DNA from: Planctomycetota bacterium
Lineage (GTDB): Bacteria; Planctomycetota; Planctomycetia; Planctomycetales; Planctomycetaceae
NCBI GenBank assembly: GCA_003670925.1
Contig: QWQG01000165.1
Coordinates: 1-64,000 of the forward strand
Length of the DNA: 64,000 nucleotides
Direction of reading: 5' to 3'
Part shown: positions 1 through 9,818 of the stretch, piece by piece
Layout of the letters: each line of letters begins with the position of its first letter
How positions within the stretch are numbered: the first letter of the stretch is position 1
The notes under the pieces: model-generated
What the model was told of the DNA's origin: nothing
Database searches by the model: none
The model's input: only the letters and a program-made list of their open reading frames with translations
Program-made: the position numbers and the translations under genes

Positions 1-139
1 CAATCCACCTGTAGGCGATAAGTGGAACAACTGAGGGCAATCGCACGTTGGAACTGGTCTCGGTCCAATGATTGCATGAGTTCATCTTTCGTCAAGGGTG
101 GGAAATCCGCCCTGCGGTTGATGACGAAGGAGCGAAGCG

Positions 140-319
140 ATGATGCGCGGACCGGCAGGCGTTATTTACAAACACTTTGAAGAAGTTACAGATCCGCGAA
201 TCAATCGAGGCACCAAACGCGTGAATAGCACTTCAAGCCGTGCTGCCTCTCCCCTGTGCCAGGCCATCGCGGAAGGCTTCATTCTCGATGTGCTGAACAC
301 CTCCACAACCTCTGACTGA
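140..319 (+). pseudogene. Possible N-terminal scrap of an ISAs1-type transposase
   Basis: This 59-codon open frame starts with two ATG codons. Its first 27 residues contain HFEEVTDPRINRGTKR, which resembles the N-terminal DPRxxRG region of ISAs1-family transposases. After that the resemblance stops: the expected His-Leu-rich membrane-like helix and the DDE domain are absent, and the frame ends at TGA. No inverted repeats were recognised around it. It is probably a decayed insertion-sequence fragment. A fortuitous match is possible because the diagnostic stretch is only about 16 residues. Confidence 0.33.
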
Positions 320-403
320 TACTGGGCGATCTGAAATAAGGTGCAGGAAGATCCCGCGTTCGGTGCGGTGAAATCTACCTCTAGATTCTGTTGAAGAGGC
401 TGT

Positions 404-3400
404 TCATTTCAGAGCCATGCGTGATTTTGAATCTGGCATCCGGTGCTGTCCGTTCGCCAGCCCAAGCGATAAATTGAGTTGCGCACAGGCGGGTGGCAGA
501 CTCCGGGTGTCACCTGCGGAATCGCGAGGTGTCCACAGATACTGCCAACGACTCCATTCCGTCAGCGATTCGTAAAAGAGTACGGCATCACGGTTGGTTG
601 GAAAAATACCAGCGGCCGTTGCTTGACCGCTTGGTAAAGGCCGGAGCAAGCCTTTGCCCGACAAAGCCACGGTCAGCTCGTTTTCGAAATCGCTATTTGG
701 CCAGATGGCAAACCCGTCGGCCGTAATATCATACGGCTGGAAATTCAAAAAATGAGACTCCAGTTGCTCGCGAACCAGATCGATCCCGGACTTTCTAAAG
801 AAACCCTCGAGGGCATTCTGAAACGATTTGAGTTGATCGGTCGACGCGAATCTCAGCCAGCCTGATTCCGCGACTGATGCCGCCACCCAGCCGCTTTGCT
901 CCTGAAACAGGAGTCGGACTGGGGGGGTGCCCAAGCGGCTGCACTCTAGTTCCACATAAAAGCTGTTCGATGCCGCATGAACTCGACCGCAGTGCAGACC
1001 TGCATCCTTCCAGATCAGGCAAAATTTAAGGAGACTGACGAGTTCTCTTTCGACAAAACTCCGGATGGCTTTTTCAACATGTTCCAATTGCTCACGACTT
1101 GCACGCCGGGCGCTGAAGCGGCGGAATGATGCTTCTTGGTGTTCCAGCCGCCGCATGCGGCGAAACAGCTTTGGTAACGTGCCAGAATGAATCCCTGGCC
1201 GCAGCAAACGCGCAACAGTTTCTCCGTGACTACCGACCGGCGCAGGTGTGAGTTGTTGTTGGCGATTCGCCTGATAGAGCCGCCAGTTTTCCTTCAACTC
1301 CCAGACCACGAACCCAAAAATTCCCGGCAGGAAAAAGATATTAAAACCCGTCACCATGCCCGCCAGCCAGCTTCCCATGTACGGTTCGCACAACATAAAC
1401 ATCCATGCGCTGAGACCTTTAATGAAAGGGAAAAAAATCTTGTGGGCCACTGTGACAACCGGGAAGTGCTTGACGGGATGCAGCGTTGGTTCAATCAGCA
1501 GATTGACGTAAATTCGGATAAGAAACGACACAAAAGACCAGATGACTCCTACAAACGCTTTTGCCACAATTGACAGCCAACTCTCGTCACTGTGAAACCG
1601 TAGCCATTCATCGACAGCATACAGGAAGCGTTCGATAAAATTCAGCACGAGCCGGAACGTGTCGATAATCCAGTCAATCACCGCCATCACCACGCGTGCC
1701 CGCAACTTGTACCACGTATTGCCGACCCATTCTGCCGTCAGTTCTTGCGCATCCTGTCCCAACCGAGAATTCAAGGCTATGCTCAACAGAATCGCGATCG
1801 TCCCGGTCCACCACCATGTCAGTGTTTCCCCGATGATGAGCCATGGAATGGCACGCGTGCACAGCAGCGCTATGATGCTCGGTGACAATACGAGTCGCCG
1901 GATGCGTACGAACGTGCGATTTCGCAGCAGGAGTTGCACAAACGGCAGGCGCAAAATCTTCAGCGGCAAATCGATTAAAATCATCCGCGTCCGTCGCCAA
2001 ACCGACAAGACGGTTCGAAAGAACCAGCGTCGGAACGGTACGACGTGAATCAGAAACATCAGGAGAAAGCCGGTTACCAGAATCCAAGACAGCATTTCCA
2101 ACTGCCGATCGACAATCTGATCGACTGCATCGTCAGCAGTCAGTGTTGTCACGGCGATCACTTCGCGTAGTTCTTTATCGGCAGTCAGTTGATCTAAATT
2201 CGCTCGTGTTGCGTGAACAGGGTCTTCTTGTGGGCTGGCATCTCGCTCGGATTCAGCATTGTCTTCGAGTGTTTGACGTGGCGTATCGCGCGCATCTTTT
2301 TTAGCGTCAGCGATCAGTGCGGGCTGACGCGCAACCTCCGCCGGAATGGTTGCCGTCTCATCGGCAGGACCGGGTCTGTTCGTGACAACGTCCGGGTGTT
2401 CAATATTGGTGAACGCACCTCGACGGTTAAACAAGCCGATGATATGGCTGACGCCTTCCACGATAACGACGGCCCCTCCGAACGGGATGATCAAAAACTG
2501 TGTCGCAAATCTCCCGACGCGTGTCCCAAAAAACAGCGAACTCGTGATTTGCAACCAGCGCAGATAAAACTCGCCGCGACGATAGACGCCGTCCATCGCG
2601 ACATCTAGCCTGTCATCAGCCCGCAACAAATGGTCACCGCGATAGAGTTCGGTAAATTCGCTGAGGTCCGGCAACTTGAGATCATTCTTGCTGATCGCAT
2701 CACGCAAGTAGCCCATTGTCAGGTAGCCACGGCTGGCGATGCAGTCGAGCGAATCCTCAACGAGCTTGTCGAAAGCCACCTGTTCCGGCACGCTTGTCGG
2801 CTTGAGTTCAACGTCCATGAGCGTCTGACTGAGGGCCGGACGCATCCGTGTCCGCATCTGATCTTCCGCCAACCGAGTGGCATCGTGCAGCAGTTGCGTC
2901 AACCGCTGACGCTCAACCCCGCTCAAGCGCACATACACCAAACGCGATGCCGCGCTCGCCAGATGCTTGGCCATCGTCACTTCCCGCAGATTCGTCAGCG
3001 GACGGCGCATGGGTGTTTGGCCGCGACTTACGATCCACTTGACTAGATCGACCTTGTAGGTGACGCGTTCATGATCGAGACACACTTTTTGCAGATCGTA
3101 GAGCAAGCGTTTTTCCGAATTCCAAAATCCATGCACGGAGTTTGTGGCGAGTTCCGACAGCGACAAGTGCCAGTTCTCGGTTTCTTGTTCTGGAAACTCA
3201 ATCGCCCGCCGCAGGCGTTCGGTCAAGAACTGAAGGTCGGTGCGGGCTTTCTCTGTGGCCGCATTTCGCTTGTCGGATGATGTGGCTCGTTGTGACGCCA
3301 TGATGGCGTTGACGGCCGCTGCAACCGTGTTGCCGCGTTCGTTATTGCGATCACGCCGTCGCAGCAGACGCACGTAAGCACGGTCGGATTGTGTGATCCC

Positions 3401-4141
3401 CGTGTCTAGAGTCCAGTTGCGGCGCGTACTCACGAGGGCGGCTTCATCGCGCACGACATGCGGTGTCAGATCAGGCGTCGTCGCGCCGTACAATTGTGTG
3501 CGTGCGTAAATCTCGTCAGCGTTGATGTCCCGAGACAACACGTTCGTCAGTTGCGGTTGGCCCGCCAACGATGGGAACCAAGCAGCCAAGATGTCTGGCT
3601 CAAAACGCTGCAGTTCGCAGTAGAGTGCAATAAATTCCCGCCATGCCTCGATCCGCGAATCGGGATCGATCAACCGATGTTCGCTCCGCAGCACGAAGTG
3701 TGCTTCATCAAACTCGACCTGACCGATTTCGGCGATGCGTTCCTGCACATCAGATCGCCCGAGCTTGAGCTGGCACTTGAGAGTTAACTGGCGATCGAGT
3801 TCTGCGTGAAACAGGCGACGCCAGACTTGCTGCAGCAGTTCCTGCAGTGGCCAGTGCTCCAGTTCGCCTTCTTCCGGCTGACTGATCAGCAGACATCTGT
3901 CGGGCAAGTTGGAAAATGTTGCGAGGCCAAGTTCATCCGGATGTGTCAAATGCCGCACATCCACTGCAGCCACAACTTGGCTTTCTGGATGTGGAATCGA
4001 AGCCGACAGCTGGGCAAATCCAAATTGCTCGCGAATTACACGCCGAATTACCCGGCTCTCGACAAGGTAAGCCGATGCATCAGCTTGAGACAACGCTCGT
4101 CGGAGCTCATCAATTCGTGAAATTCCATCTCCCCGTGACAC
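404..4141 (-). CDS. Large polytopic membrane protein of unknown function
   Basis: The protein has 1245 residues and begins with GTG at 4141. An AAGGAG ribosome binding site six bases upstream makes that start convincing. Residues 1 to about 540 are soluble, charged and helix-rich. A hydrophobic segment near 547-571 is followed by an acidic low-complexity linker (about 590-650). Further hydrophobic segments lie near 685-703 and 755-790, with several more between about 850 and 985. The last 250 residues are again soluble. I see no catalytic motif or ATP-binding loop and recognise no named family. The architecture suggests an inner-membrane scaffold or envelope protein, possibly planctomycete-restricted, but that is inference. 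It is divergent from the MFS gene at 4519 and shares no operon partner inside the window. Confidence 0.85.
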   Translation of the reverse strand: MSRGDGISRIDELRRALSQADASAYLVESRVIRRVIREQFGFAQLSASIPHPESQVVAAVDVRHLTHPDELGLATFSNLPDRCLLISQPEEGELEHWPLQELLQQVWRRLFHAELDRQLTLKCQLKLGRSDVQERIAEIGQVEFDEAHFVLRSEHRLIDPDSRIEAWREFIALYCELQRFEPDILAAWFPSLAGQPQLTNVLSRDINADEIYARTQLYGATTPDLTPHVVRDEAALVSTRRNWTLDTGITQSDRAYVRLLRRRDRNNERGNTVAAAVNAIMASQRATSSDKRNAATEKARTDLQFLTERLRRAIEFPEQETENWHLSLSELATNSVHGFWNSEKRLLYDLQKVCLDHERVTYKVDLVKWIVSRGQTPMRRPLTNLREVTMAKHLASAASRLVYVRLSGVERQRLTQLLHDATRLAEDQMRTRMRPALSQTLMDVELKPTSVPEQVAFDKLVEDSLDCIASRGYLTMGYLRDAISKNDLKLPDLSEFTELYRGDHLLRADDRLDVAMDGVYRRGEFYLRWLQITSSLFFGTRVGRFATQFLIIPFGGAVVIVEGVSHIIGLFNRRGAFTNIEHPDVVTNRPGPADETATIPAEVARQPALIADAKKDARDTPRQTLEDNAESERDASPQEDPVHATRANLDQLTADKELREVIAVTTLTADDAVDQIVDRQLEMLSWILVTGFLLMFLIHVVPFRRWFFRTVLSVWRRTRMILIDLPLKILRLPFVQLLLRNRTFVRIRRLVLSPSIIALLCTRAIPWLIIGETLTWWWTGTIAILLSIALNSRLGQDAQELTAEWVGNTWYKLRARVVMAVIDWIIDTFRLVLNFIERFLYAVDEWLRFHSDESWLSIVAKAFVGVIWSFVSFLIRIYVNLLIEPTLHPVKHFPVVTVAHKIFFPFIKGLSAWMFMLCEPYMGSWLAGMVTGFNIFFLPGIFGFVVWELKENWRLYQANRQQQLTPAPVGSHGETVARLLRPGIHSGTLPKLFRRMRRLEHQEASFRRFSARRASREQLEHVEKAIRSFVERELVSLLKFCLIWKDAGLHCGRVHAASNSFYVELECSRLGTPPVRLLFQEQSGWVAASVAESGWLRFASTDQLKSFQNALEGFFRKSGIDLVREQLESHFLNFQPYDITADGFAIWPNSDFENELTVALSGKGLLRPLPSGQATAAGIFPTNRDAVLFYESLTEWSRWQYLWTPRDSAGDTRSLPPACAQLNLSLGLANGQHRMPDSKSRMALK

Positions 4142-4518
4142 CGTATCTCCTTTTCAAATTCGGACAGCCGTCCGATGAGCTCCGTGGTACTCTAGTGGCC
4201 GGGCCATCATTGCAAAAGCGCCGACGTTGGTGAAATGTCGAAGCCGACACATCGTTCGACATGGAGTGTCGGTTTCTCAACTTGCTGGGGTGTTTTCTGC
4301 TTTTGCATGCCGCATTGATTTTTACAGGAGGGGATGCGCTTCCAGCCCGTCCAACGCATCCTTTTTACAAACTGACTAGAAACTGCTGTATTTTCCGGAT
4401 GAACTGCTTGGTTTTTGACAGCGACTGCGGTAATTCAGTCATCTTCAATGATGCCGATCACCAGCGGACACATCGTTGTCAACGGGAAAATTTGCTTCAA
4501 TCCAAGGAGGAAGTAGTA
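4142..4518. promoter_or_regulatory. Divergent intergenic region with a small hairpin
   Basis: This stretch separates the minus-strand membrane protein from the plus-strand MFS gene, so it should hold both promoters. A perfect inverted repeat CGGAC-AGCC-GTCCG at 4161-4174 lies about 20 bases upstream of the GTG start of the membrane protein and could be an operator or a leader hairpin. The open frame continues upstream of the MFS start from 4261, but it lacks a ribosome binding site and protein-like composition. I see no other gene. Confidence 0.4.
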
Positions 4519-5766
4519 ATGACATCTCAAGCAAAAACGTCCGGTCATTCTTATGGTGCCTATGCTTGGATTATTGTGGCGCTGCTGTTTCCGGTGGCGC
4601 TGCTCAATTACCTAGATCGGCAGATGCTGGCAGCGATGAAGCAGTCGATGGTGAGTGATATTCCTTCGATCAGCGACAAAGAACATTGGGGCGTTGTACT
4701 CGCAAGCTTCAAATGGGTGTACGCAATTCTGAGTCCCGTGGGGGGCTATGTCGCTGACCGTTACAGTCGTCGCCATGTGATCGTGTTGAGTCTCTTTGTC
4801 TGGTCACTTGTGACTTTTGCCACGGGTTTCGTCCACACATATGACCAACTGGTCTGGACACGGGCTTTGATGGGAATCAGTGAAGCCTTTTATATCCCCG
4901 CGGCGTTGGCTTTAATTACGGATTTTCACGTTGGTCGGACACGATCGACGGCGGTGAGTGTTCATCAGGCGGGGATTTACTCAGGGCTCATTTTAGGTGG
5001 CCTCACGGGGTTTGTCGCAGAAGATCCGATGCTCGGTTGGCGGACAGCATTCTACTGCTGTGGCGTACTTGGCATTCTGTATTCCGTGCCACTGATGCTC
5101 TTCTTGCGGAACCCCGCGCGTGCAGCTGAGCGCGCCCCGACCGATCCACTCGCGGCGCTTCGTGAATTGCTCACTAATCGCAATTTTCTCCTGCTGGTGG
5201 TTTACTTTACGTTGCCTGCGATTGCGGGCTGGGTCGTGAAGGACTGGATGCCCGATATTCTGCGGGAAAAATTTAATTTAAAGCAGGGGAAGGCGGGGTT
5301 GGTTTCAATGTTTGTCCATCCAGCATCGATTATGGGGGCGGCCATTGGCGGTCTATTGGCAGACTCCTGGATGAAGAAAGCAAACCGCGGCCGGATTTTT
5401 GTGAGTGCGATCGGGATGGCCATGTTTTTACCCGCATTGTTCAGTGTCGGCAACGCTTCATCGTTTTCAGTCGCCGTGATGGGCTTGGTTGTGTTCGGCC
5501 TTGGCTGGGGATTCTTCGACTGCAACAACATGCCGATCCTGTGCCAACTCACACGTCCTCAGCTGCGGGCCACCGGCTATGGAATCATGAACCTAGTCAG
5601 TATTAGTTGCGGAGGATTCAGCGACTGGGGCTTCGGGTTTTTGCGAGACCGCAACGTACCCCTCAACCTGATCTTCGGCGCGTTCGCACTGGTCGCGGCG
5701 GTGTCAATCGGGGTCGTGCTGCTGATTCGTCCACAACCGCAGACTGAGACGGAGTCACCCGTGTAA
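4519..5766 (+). CDS. MFS transporter
   Basis: This is a major facilitator superfamily permease of 415 residues, the usual length for a 12-helix carrier. The ATG at 4519 was chosen over an upstream in-frame ATG (4261) because AAGGAGG sits eight bases before it. The first helix is followed by the LNYLDRQMLAA stretch typical of the sugar-phosphate and anion:cation symporter branch. The loop between helices 2 and 3 has the MFS signature as GGYVADRYSRRHVI. The second half carries a related loop, GGLLADSWMKKANRGR. Substrate cannot be assigned. It is transcribed alone; the nearest downstream gene, a DUF1080 protein at 6000, follows a weak hairpin. Confidence 0.9.
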   Translation: MTSQAKTSGHSYGAYAWIIVALLFPVALLNYLDRQMLAAMKQSMVSDIPSISDKEHWGVVLASFKWVYAILSPVGGYVADRYSRRHVIVLSLFVWSLVTFATGFVHTYDQLVWTRALMGISEAFYIPAALALITDFHVGRTRSTAVSVHQAGIYSGLILGGLTGFVAEDPMLGWRTAFYCCGVLGILYSVPLMLFLRNPARAAERAPTDPLAALRELLTNRNFLLLVVYFTLPAIAGWVVKDWMPDILREKFNLKQGKAGLVSMFVHPASIMGAAIGGLLADSWMKKANRGRIFVSAIGMAMFLPALFSVGNASSFSVAVMGLVVFGLGWGFFDCNNMPILCQLTRPQLRATGYGIMNLVSISCGGFSDWGFGFLRDRNVPLNLIFGAFALVAAVSIGVVLLIRPQPQTETESPV

Positions 5767-5823
5767 ATTCGTGGCGACTCGGAGCAGAACGGCAGCTCAT
5801 CACAACTCTTCTGGGGACTGGCT

Positions 5824-5844
5824 ATCACTGCGGACGGCGGTGAT
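5824..5844 (+). terminator. Weak hairpin after the MFS gene
   Basis: Arms ATCACTGC (5824-5831) and GCGGTGAT (5837-5844) pair over eight positions, one of them G-T, around a five-base loop. Only a short TTAAAAT tract follows. It may be a weak terminator or simply a hairpin in the leader of the next gene. Confidence 0.3.
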
Positions 5845-5999
5845 TTAAAATATCGCACAGCGAGGGCGATGCTGATGAGGAAGATTCACGACCATGAATA
5901 GCTCAAGATGACATTGCTTAATCCAGTTCCACCCACCTTGCAGTTCGCTTCAGATCCCTTTTGAGTATCGCGAACTGTGCCAAAAATCAGGACATCCTC

Positions 6000-8123
6000 A
6001 TGCCAAGACGATCCCTTCAAACTTCTCTCCTAAATGGTGCCGCGCTGTGCGGTCTGATGCTGTGTGCCATTGGCATTCCGGAGGCAACTGCGTTCACCGA
6101 TGCACCTGAAGGCTTTAAACCGTTGTTCAATGGCCGTGACCTGAGCGGCTGGAAGGGACTGGTGGGGAATCCGAAGACGCGAGCGGCGATGCCACCCGAA
6201 GAACTGGCGTTACAGCAAAAGAAAGCTGACGCGAGCATGCGGGCGCATTGGAGCGTAGTAGACGGTGTGCTCGTTTTCGACGGAAAAGGAGAAAGCCTGT
6301 GTACCGCTAGCGATTATGGTGACTTTGAACTCTACGTCGACTGGAAGATCCTTAAAGGTGGTGACAGTGGTCTGTATCTCCGGGGAAGTCCCCAAGTCCA
6401 GATGTGGGATACGAACTTTGAGGATTACTATCGTCACGGAGCAGAGAACGGTTCTGGTTCACTCTGGAATAACCAACGAAACCCTCGGTTCCCTTTGCAG
6501 AAAGCCGACAAACCGGTTGGCGAGTGGAACACGTTTTTCATTCGGATGGTGGGCGAACGCGTCACCATTCGCCTGAACGATCAGCTCGTTGTCGACAACG
6601 TCGTTCTCGAAAATCTGTGGGAACGCGAACTGCCAATTTACCCTCGCGGGCAAATTGAACTGCAAAACCACGGCAACACGCTGTATTTTAAGCATCTGTA
6701 CGTACGAGAAATCGGGTCTGAAGAAGCCAACACACTGCTTGCGAAAAACGAGGCACATCACTACGCCAGCATCTTTAATGGGCGTGACTTCAGTGGCTGG
6801 AAAGGCGAGCTGGAGAATTATGATGTGGTGGACGGATCATTCAGTTGTAAAGAGGGCAAGGGTGGCACAGTCTTCACTGAAAAACAATATGCCGATTTTA
6901 GCGCTCGCATGGAATTCAAACTTCCGCCGGGCGGCAACAACGGGCTAGCCCTCCGTTACCCTGGCGCTGGTTATCCGCATGTCGATGGCCTTGAGTTGCA
7001 GGTGCTGGATTCTGAAGATCCGCAGTACGCGGCGCTCGATCCGCGACAGTATCACGGTTCAGTCTATGGACTCGTGGCTGCGCATCGCGGCTATTTGCGT
7101 CCAACCGGCGAATGGAATTTTCAACAGGTGACGATGCGCGGTTCAAAAATCAAAGTCGAACTCAACGGTTTTACAATTTTAGATAGCGACCTGAGTACGG
7201 TGCAGGAGTCAAAGGATGGAGCTGTGCCTCCTGGCGCAAAAAATCAGAGCGGTCACTTCGGATTTGCTGGGCACAATGACCCTGTGTCCTTCCGTAATCT
7301 TGCCATTCGTGAACTTCCCGGCGAACCTGCCGAACCTCCCTCACGGGAGACAGCCATTAGTCCCAAAGGTGGCCCTATTAAGTTGTTTAACGGACGGAAC
7401 ATGGACGGCCTGTACACTTGGATCAAAGATGCAACTTGGTCAGATCCTAATAAGGTGTTCACAGTCAAGGATGGCCTGCTTCATATTTCGGGTAACGGTT
7501 ATGGCGGGATCATCACGAACCAAGCTTATCGTGATTATCATTTGATTCTGGAATTCAAATTGGGCGACAAGACGTGGGCCGAACGTGTCGATCGAGCCCG
7601 CGATTCCGGGTTGCTCCTCCACTGTTGGGGTCCCGAAGGCGGCTATGGGCTTACGTGGATGGCGTCGATCGAGGCGCAGATTATTGAGGGCGGTGTGGGC
7701 GATATTCTGGTGCTGACCGGAACACATCCCGAAACGGGCCAAGTGTTTCCCACGACGTTGACGGCGGAGACCACCAAAGACCGCGACGGAGAGCTTGTCT
7801 GGAAAAAAGGCGGTGACCCCGCCACTATTTCGGCGGGCCGCATCAACTGGTTTGGCCGAGATGTGGAATGGGCCGACACGCTTGGCTTTCGAGGACGCGA
7901 AGACGTGGAAAGCAAGCACGGCGAATGGACTCGAATGGAGGTCATCGCCGACGGCGGGCATTTACTGTACAAGGTCAACGGCGTCGTGGTGAATGAAGCA
8001 ATTGCAGCCAAACCAGATTTCGGAAAACTTCTGTTGCAGACCGAGCAGGCCGAAATGTTTGTCCGCCGATTTGAACTCTGGCCTTTGGGGCAAGCTCCAG
8101 AGGACGAACTGCAACAGGACTAA
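6000..8123 (+). CDS. Secreted protein with three tandem DUF1080 (3-keto-disaccharide hydrolase-like) domains
   Basis: From the ATG at 6000 the product has 707 residues and an N-terminal signal peptide (LLNGAALCGLMLCAIGIPEATA). The upstream in-frame TTG at 5961 would bury that signal. Three domains each begin with the family hallmark: PLFNGRDLSGWKG near residue 40, SIFNGRDFSGWKG near 260 and KLFNGRNMDGL near 460. DUF1080 domains have a concanavalin-like beta-sandwich fold and are linked to cleavage or binding of keto-sugars or other carbohydrates. They are greatly expanded in planctomycetes. The first two copies resemble each other more than the third. Three copies in one chain is unusual. The enzyme is probably periplasmic; its substrate is unknown. 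Confidence 0.9.
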   Translation: MPRRSLQTSLLNGAALCGLMLCAIGIPEATAFTDAPEGFKPLFNGRDLSGWKGLVGNPKTRAAMPPEELALQQKKADASMRAHWSVVDGVLVFDGKGESLCTASDYGDFELYVDWKILKGGDSGLYLRGSPQVQMWDTNFEDYYRHGAENGSGSLWNNQRNPRFPLQKADKPVGEWNTFFIRMVGERVTIRLNDQLVVDNVVLENLWERELPIYPRGQIELQNHGNTLYFKHLYVREIGSEEANTLLAKNEAHHYASIFNGRDFSGWKGELENYDVVDGSFSCKEGKGGTVFTEKQYADFSARMEFKLPPGGNNGLALRYPGAGYPHVDGLELQVLDSEDPQYAALDPRQYHGSVYGLVAAHRGYLRPTGEWNFQQVTMRGSKIKVELNGFTILDSDLSTVQESKDGAVPPGAKNQSGHFGFAGHNDPVSFRNLAIRELPGEPAEPPSRETAISPKGGPIKLFNGRNMDGLYTWIKDATWSDPNKVFTVKDGLLHISGNGYGGIITNQAYRDYHLILEFKLGDKTWAERVDRARDSGLLLHCWGPEGGYGLTWMASIEAQIIEGGVGDILVLTGTHPETGQVFPTTLTAETTKDRDGELVWKKGGDPATISAGRINWFGRDVEWADTLGFRGREDVESKHGEWTRMEVIADGGHLLYKVNGVVVNEAIAAKPDFGKLLLQTEQAEMFVRRFELWPLGQAPEDELQQD

Positions 8124-8537
8124 ACTCAAGGTGGTACATCTGCTGCCAATGCACAACTGCGTCTGGAGCTGAATTTGCGAGAATTCAAACTGGCGGGTCC
8201 CCGCCGAATTCTTGCAGATCCAGCGACGGAAAAGCGAAGATATTCTCTGCCGCTCGCATCAGAGTCCAACAGGGCGATCCCTCTCGCAATGACTCAACGC
8301 CACCTCTACCAGACGCCGACGAGTCTCACATGCTGAGGCAAAAATCCACATTTACCCCCCTAGATCGCCCGGATCCTGACGATTGAGCTAGCAGTTTCAT
8401 GACTTTTAGCTCCGTTTTCGGAGGGCCATGTTCCGGTGCTTGACCATCAGACACGGGCACCCAATAATTTGCCGCTCTTCAGGAGACTCACCCGTTTCCT
8501 AAACCGCTCTTGCCACATCTCGCGGGATTTTGACACA
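8124..8537. other. Intergenic region with inverted repeats
   Basis: No gene is visible. A long imperfect inverted repeat at 8177-8215 pairs GCGAGAATTC with GAATTCTTGC and has an inner GC-rich stem. It follows the DUF1080 gene and could end its transcript, although no T-run follows. A second hairpin, CTCCG-TTTT-CGGAG at 8410-8423, lies in the probable leader of the zinc-finger gene. An open frame extends upstream to 8436, but the better start is the ATG at 8538. Confidence 0.4.
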
Positions 8538-8927
8538 ATGAAGCCGGAAGAATTGACGAGTTTTCGGATGTTGCTGAGATTGCTTCAAGCACGCTTACGT
8601 GGCGATGTCGAGCAACTGCAGGAAGAGGCATTTTCAAGCTCAGAAGCGGGCGGCGACCAGCGGTCTTCCAATCATATGGCCGAAATGGGTTCAGACGCAT
8701 GGGATCTAGATTTCGCATTACAGCTTGTCGAAAACGATCAAGGTGTGCTGGATGAAATTTCACATGCCTTGAAGAAATTCGATGAAGGGCGTTATGGACT
8801 CTGTGAATTTTGTCTGGAGCAGGGACTTCCGGAAACCAAATCTAGAATTCCCAAAGCACGGTTGCAGGCGATTCCACATGCTCGAAACTGTGTCGATTGT
8901 GAACGAAAAAAGGAATTGAGCCGTTGA
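8538..8927 (+). CDS. DksA/TraR-type C4 zinc-finger protein
   Basis: The 129-residue product has the DksA/TraR layout: an N-terminal helical hairpin (about residues 1-75) followed by a zinc finger. The finger is built from CEFC and CVDC cysteine pairs about 28 residues apart. Family members bind in the secondary channel of RNA polymerase and tune initiation, often with ppGpp. The conserved helix-tip acidic pair of classical DksA is not obvious, so the regulatory mode is uncertain. Its last codon overlaps the TTG start of lspA, which implies translational coupling. I chose the ATG at 8538 because the upstream extension is rich in Arg and His and lies outside the family pattern. Confidence 0.85.
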   Translation: MKPEELTSFRMLLRLLQARLRGDVEQLQEEAFSSSEAGGDQRSSNHMAEMGSDAWDLDFALQLVENDQGVLDEISHALKKFDEGRYGLCEFCLEQGLPETKSRIPKARLQAIPHARNCVDCERKKELSR

Positions 8928-9487
8928 AGCCGACTGTGACCAGAACTCGAATTCCTGTGTATGCTGCGATCACCATTTTAGGGTTGTCGGCAGACTTGGG
9001 AAGCAAGGAATGGGCGTTTCAGTCGCTGGGTCTCCACGGTCGTTCCCGCCTGTTCATCGATTCATGGCTCAAATTTGATCTCCTGACAAATCTGAATTAT
9101 GGTGCCCTCTGGGGATTTGGCCAAGGGATGGCTCCCGTGTTTGCTGTCCTTAGCATCGGAGCCTTTGTCGGTGTCATCTACTGGCTGTTTTTTTGTGGAG
9201 CGGCATCCAGTCTGTGGACGACGGTGGCTCTCGCGCTCGTTTCTGGTGGCACGCTCGGCAATCTCTATGATCGTCTGGGACTGCACGGAGTTCAGCCGCC
9301 CGGTGCGACGAAACCCGCGTTGGCAGTTCGTGACTTTCTGCATTTTCAATTTGGCAACTATGATTACCCGATTTTCAACATTGCAGACAGCTGCTTGGTC
9401 GCCGGAGCTATCATGCTGATGCTGCAATCGCTGAAGTCTGTCCCCGCTGAGACGCTGAGCAAAGCAACGACAAACGACGCGGCTTGA
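8924..9487 (+). CDS. lspA: Lipoprotein signal peptidase (signal peptidase II)
   Basis: This inner-membrane aspartyl protease removes signal peptides from prolipoproteins after diacylglyceryl transfer. The 187-residue product has four hydrophobic segments and the two catalytic-aspartate boxes of the family: GNLYDRLG near residue 110 and FNIADS near 150. An N-terminal D-x-x-SK-like element (SADLGSKEWA) is also present. The start is TTG at 8924, overlapping the stop of the upstream zinc-finger gene by four bases; a GTG at 8936 is an alternative. The segment between the two aspartate boxes is longer than in enterobacterial LspA and includes a Pro-rich insert. Confidence 0.9.
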   Translation: MKPTVTRTRIPVYAAITILGLSADLGSKEWAFQSLGLHGRSRLFIDSWLKFDLLTNLNYGALWGFGQGMAPVFAVLSIGAFVGVIYWLFFCGAASSLWTTVALALVSGGTLGNLYDRLGLHGVQPPGATKPALAVRDFLHFQFGNYDYPIFNIADSCLVAGAIMLMLQSLKSVPAETLSKATTNDAA

Positions 9488-9818
9488 AACCCAGCCAGAT
9501 CATGAGTGCTATTCCACGGTGGGATCGTAATACTGCGTGTCAGCTGTAGAGGGTATTCTTTGTTGCTGAGAGCGTTACAGCATTCCGGAAGCCAGTGCGT
9601 CACCGGCGAAAGTTTCGTTGTGTGGATCGAATGTTAATGAGCGTTGGGGCGTCGTTGCGATGTGAGCTAGATCGCAGGAACAGGAGAAAACGGATTTCTC
9701 GCAGCAATTAGATTTTTGTTCAGAATTCCCGGTTCCTGTTCGCGAACAAGTCTGCAAGGAAATTTGTTGTTTCAGTATGTTCTGACACGAATCTTGATTA
9801 CTCTTCCCCCCGACACGT
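9488..9818. other. Intergenic region upstream of tRNA-Leu
   Basis: No convincing gene is present on either strand. The segment should contain the tRNA promoter, but no clear -35/-10 pair could be singled out. Confidence 0.5.
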
